A stretch of 7,325 nucleotides of DNA, taken from positions 1 through 7,325 of the forward strand of contig JAUJLY010000136.1 of assembly GCA_030447145.1 (NCBI GenBank), given 5' to 3'. Positions 6,015 through 7,325 of this stretch are shown here, one piece after another (position 1 is the stretch's first letter; the number at the start of each line of letters is the position of its first letter). The notes below the pieces were generated by a model. It was not told where the DNA came from. It ran no database searches and saw only the letters and a list, made by a program, of their open reading frames with translations. Origin of the DNA: Thermomicrobiales bacterium. GTDB taxonomy: Bacteria; Chloroflexota; Chloroflexia; Thermomicrobiales; UBA6265. The translations under genes and the position numbers were made by a program.

Positions 6015-6074
6015 CAGGACGCAGTAGTCCTGCCGAAAGGAACCCGATCGATAGCGCCGGAACACTGCGTCCTG
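6015..6074 (-). promoter_or_regulatory. Leader with two mutually exclusive hairpins before the LPxTG-protein gene
   Basis: CAGGACGCAGT (6015-6025) is the exact inverse of ACTGCGTCCTG (6064-6074), an 11-bp stem around a 38-base loop. The same left arm can instead form a compact hairpin, CAGGAC (6015-6020) with GTCCTG (6027-6032). The two folds share bases and cannot coexist. They lie in the leader, 23-82 bases before the ATG, so they could act as a switch on translation or as a paired operator at DNA level. The function is inferred only. Confidence 0.4.
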
Positions 6075-6116
6075 CGGGAGAAACACGCTGTTCTGAATGT
6101 TGGTAAACCTGTGCAG

Positions 6117-6145
6117 ATCGTCTACTGACGTACATTGCCTGTCAA
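6117..6145 (-). promoter_or_regulatory. Promoter candidate with consensus -35 for the LPxTG-protein gene
   Basis: The minus strand has a perfect TTGACA (6145-6140), then 17 bases, then GACGAT (6122-6117), a three-of-six -10. Transcription would begin near 6110 and give a leader of about 118 bases that includes the alternative hairpins. The good -35 and exact spacing support it; the -10 is weak. Confidence 0.4.
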
Positions 6146-6344
6146 GAGGTTTTTCTGGTCATTTTTTGCGTCTTTAGGGAGAGCGACGCATTTGTCTCCT
6201 GTGCCAGGGGCTCCAGTGTCCATGAGATCGTCGTACGATGTATGTCCCTGACCATACGCCGCTGTCGCGGTTCGCTCCGATACATGGCGGACTCGCCGTC
6301 CACGCGGGGAGTACCAGGAAGCGAACTCACAAGGAGCCAGGGTC

Positions 6345-7325
6345 ATGATGACGCGACCGGGAAGGCGAACGAACGAGCGGGCCCGGGTACTACGGCCATA
6401 CGAAGCCTCACTTCAACGCGAAGAGATGAACGCCGGGATCGACGAGGACCAGGTGCTCATCAGATGCTGCTACAGCGCCATCAGTCCAGGCACCGAGCTC
6501 GGCCTTTTTACCGGTTCGCATGGCGGTATCGTGGATCCCGGTCAAGGCCCGGCGAAGGAGGATCCGTTCTTTCCCGGATTTAAATTCCCCTTCTCACCAG
6601 GTTATGCGGCAGTCGGTGAAGTAGAGATGGCCGGAGCTCATGTCCATGATGTCTCCGAGGGAGATATCGTCTACTATCCGGGGCGGCATCAACGCTATTC
6701 CATCGTTTCACCTGCGCTAACACCGGTGATACCGGTGCCCTCAAGCGTGCCGCTGCAAGCTGCACCCTTGGCCCGCTTTGGCCAAATCGCAAGTACCGCT
6801 CTGGTTTTCTCCGAGGCAGGAGAAGGGGATCTCGTTGCCGTGATCGGGCTCGGCTTGATCGGCAACCTGGCGGCCCAACTCTTTCGCATCCATGGTGCAT
6901 CCGTGATTGGTGCAGATCTCGTCGGTTTTCGCCGGGACCTCGCCAGGCAAGCCGGTATTCACCACACGATTGAGGCGGAATCGGGGGATACCGTGAGCCG
7001 CATCATGGATGCTTCTGAAGGTAACGGTGCCCGGACGGTAATTGAGGCGACGGGTAACCCCAGGCTCGTTGAGTCTGCCCTGCAAATGGCGGCGCCGAAA
7101 GGCGAAGTGATTCTTTTGGGTTCACCGTTGACCGCCTCAGGCCATGACGAGGCACTCAGCGTCTACGTGCCCCACCTCGTTCATCGAAAAGGAGTGCGGA
7201 TCACAGGGGCTCACGAGTCACTCATTCCTGTCATTTCTGCCCATGGCGACATACTGGACCAGCGGACACTGGCGCGAAAAGCATTAGTTCTCATTGACCG
7301 GAAGCGCCTGGTGGTGGAGCACCTT
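6345..7325 (+). CDS. MDR-superfamily NAD(P)-dependent dehydrogenase, zinc ligands not seen (runs off the window end)
   Basis: An open frame of 327 codons runs to the last base. The GroES-like N-terminal half has YSAISPGTELGLFTG (43-57) and FSPGYAAVGEV, the pattern of BchC-like and related zinc-free medium-chain dehydrogenases. The usual catalytic Cys and structural Cys cluster are absent; Cys41-Cys42 sit in a beta strand and are not obvious ligands. The Rossmann half has GLGLIG (168-173) and GADLVGFRRDLARQAG, where Asp191 at the end of the second strand suggests NAD preference. VIEATGNPRLVESALQ and GEVILLGSP follow. The start is the first of two tandem ATGs (6345, 6348), with AAGGAG (6331-6336) 8 bases upstream. 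Probably only a few tens of residues are missing. It is divergent from the LPxTG gene across about 350 bases. The substrate is unknown; a sugar or polyol is one guess. Confidence 0.88.
   Translation, partial: MMTRPGRRTNERARVLRPYEASLQREEMNAGIDEDQVLIRCCYSAISPGTELGLFTGSHGGIVDPGQGPAKEDPFFPGFKFPFSPGYAAVGEVEMAGAHVHDVSEGDIVYYPGRHQRYSIVSPALTPVIPVPSSVPLQAAPLARFGQIASTALVFSEAGEGDLVAVIGLGLIGNLAAQLFRIHGASVIGADLVGFRRDLARQAGIHHTIEAESGDTVSRIMDASEGNGARTVIEATGNPRLVESALQMAAPKGEVILLGSPLTASGHDEALSVYVPHLVHRKGVRITGAHESLIPVISAHGDILDQRTLARKALVLIDRKRLVVEHL

Noticed and set aside
5469..6128. A 219-codon plus-strand frame, Ser/Gly/Pro-rich
   Set aside because: It is the exact antisense of the LPxTG protein. Its composition follows from the Asp/Gly/Pro codons of that gene, it has no ribosome site, and it lacks family motifs.
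6162..6190. T-run followed by a TGCGTC/GACGCA stem, considered as a terminator
   Set aside because: The T-run precedes the stem on the plus strand, and on the minus strand the stem is followed by A residues. Neither orientation fits an intrinsic terminator.
6227..6239. ATCGT-CGT-ACGAT mini-palindrome upstream of the dehydrogenase
   Set aside because: A 5-bp stem is too short to call an operator without a second copy or a regulator. No convincing promoter for the dehydrogenase could be assigned around it.

Overview
The window is high-GC bacterial DNA. It has AUG, GUG and UUG starts with clear Shine-Dalgarno sites, a cell-surface protein with a Gram-positive-type LPxTG sorting signal, and intergenic DNA full of palindromic repeats. 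Some repeats carry a TGTAGGGGC core, and others translate in silico to SPxGEK-like strings. Together these suggest a monoderm, high-GC lineage such as Chloroflexota (Thermomicrobia-like). This placement is inference from style; there is no rRNA or other marker gene here.

Layout. Positions 1-634 (minus) hold the N-terminal 211 codons of a haem catalase, transcribed divergently from a small 83-residue hypothetical protein (891-1142, plus). From 1143 to 1946 there is no credible gene. That stretch holds a strong hairpin (1181-1235), a nested palindromic element with imperfect terminal inverted repeats (1247-1445), a second repeat family (1500-1660), and a structured stretch with some resemblance to a cobalamin-riboswitch core (1745-1862). 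Next is an RlmM/FtsJ-like RNA 2'-O-methyltransferase with a complete K-D-K-E tetrad and a UUG start (1947-2987, plus). It converges on a small FMN nitroreductase (3278-3829, minus) across a 290-base spacer with three copies of a TGTAGGGG repeat core.

Upstream of the nitroreductase on the minus strand lie: a RecB/Cas4-like PD-(D/E)XK nuclease with an apparent four-cysteine Fe-S signature, broken by a single -1 frameshift (3904-4745); a five-helix membrane protein (4860-5330); and a secreted, aspartate-rich, calcium-binding-type protein with LPxTG anchor (5417-5992). The last has a long leader with two mutually exclusive hairpins and a consensus -35 box. Divergent from it, an MDR-superfamily dehydrogenase without visible zinc ligands (6345-7325, plus) runs off the window end.

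The genes do not form an obvious pathway. Catalase and nitroreductase both fit redox or oxidative-stress handling, but they are not linked in an operon. No CRISPR array, transposase, tRNA or rRNA is visible. The most notable points are the frameshifted Fe-S nuclease, the LPxTG protein with its switch-like leader, the RlmM-like enzyme in an apparently monoderm background, and the dense palindromic spacer DNA. I do not see a convincing new multi-gene system.
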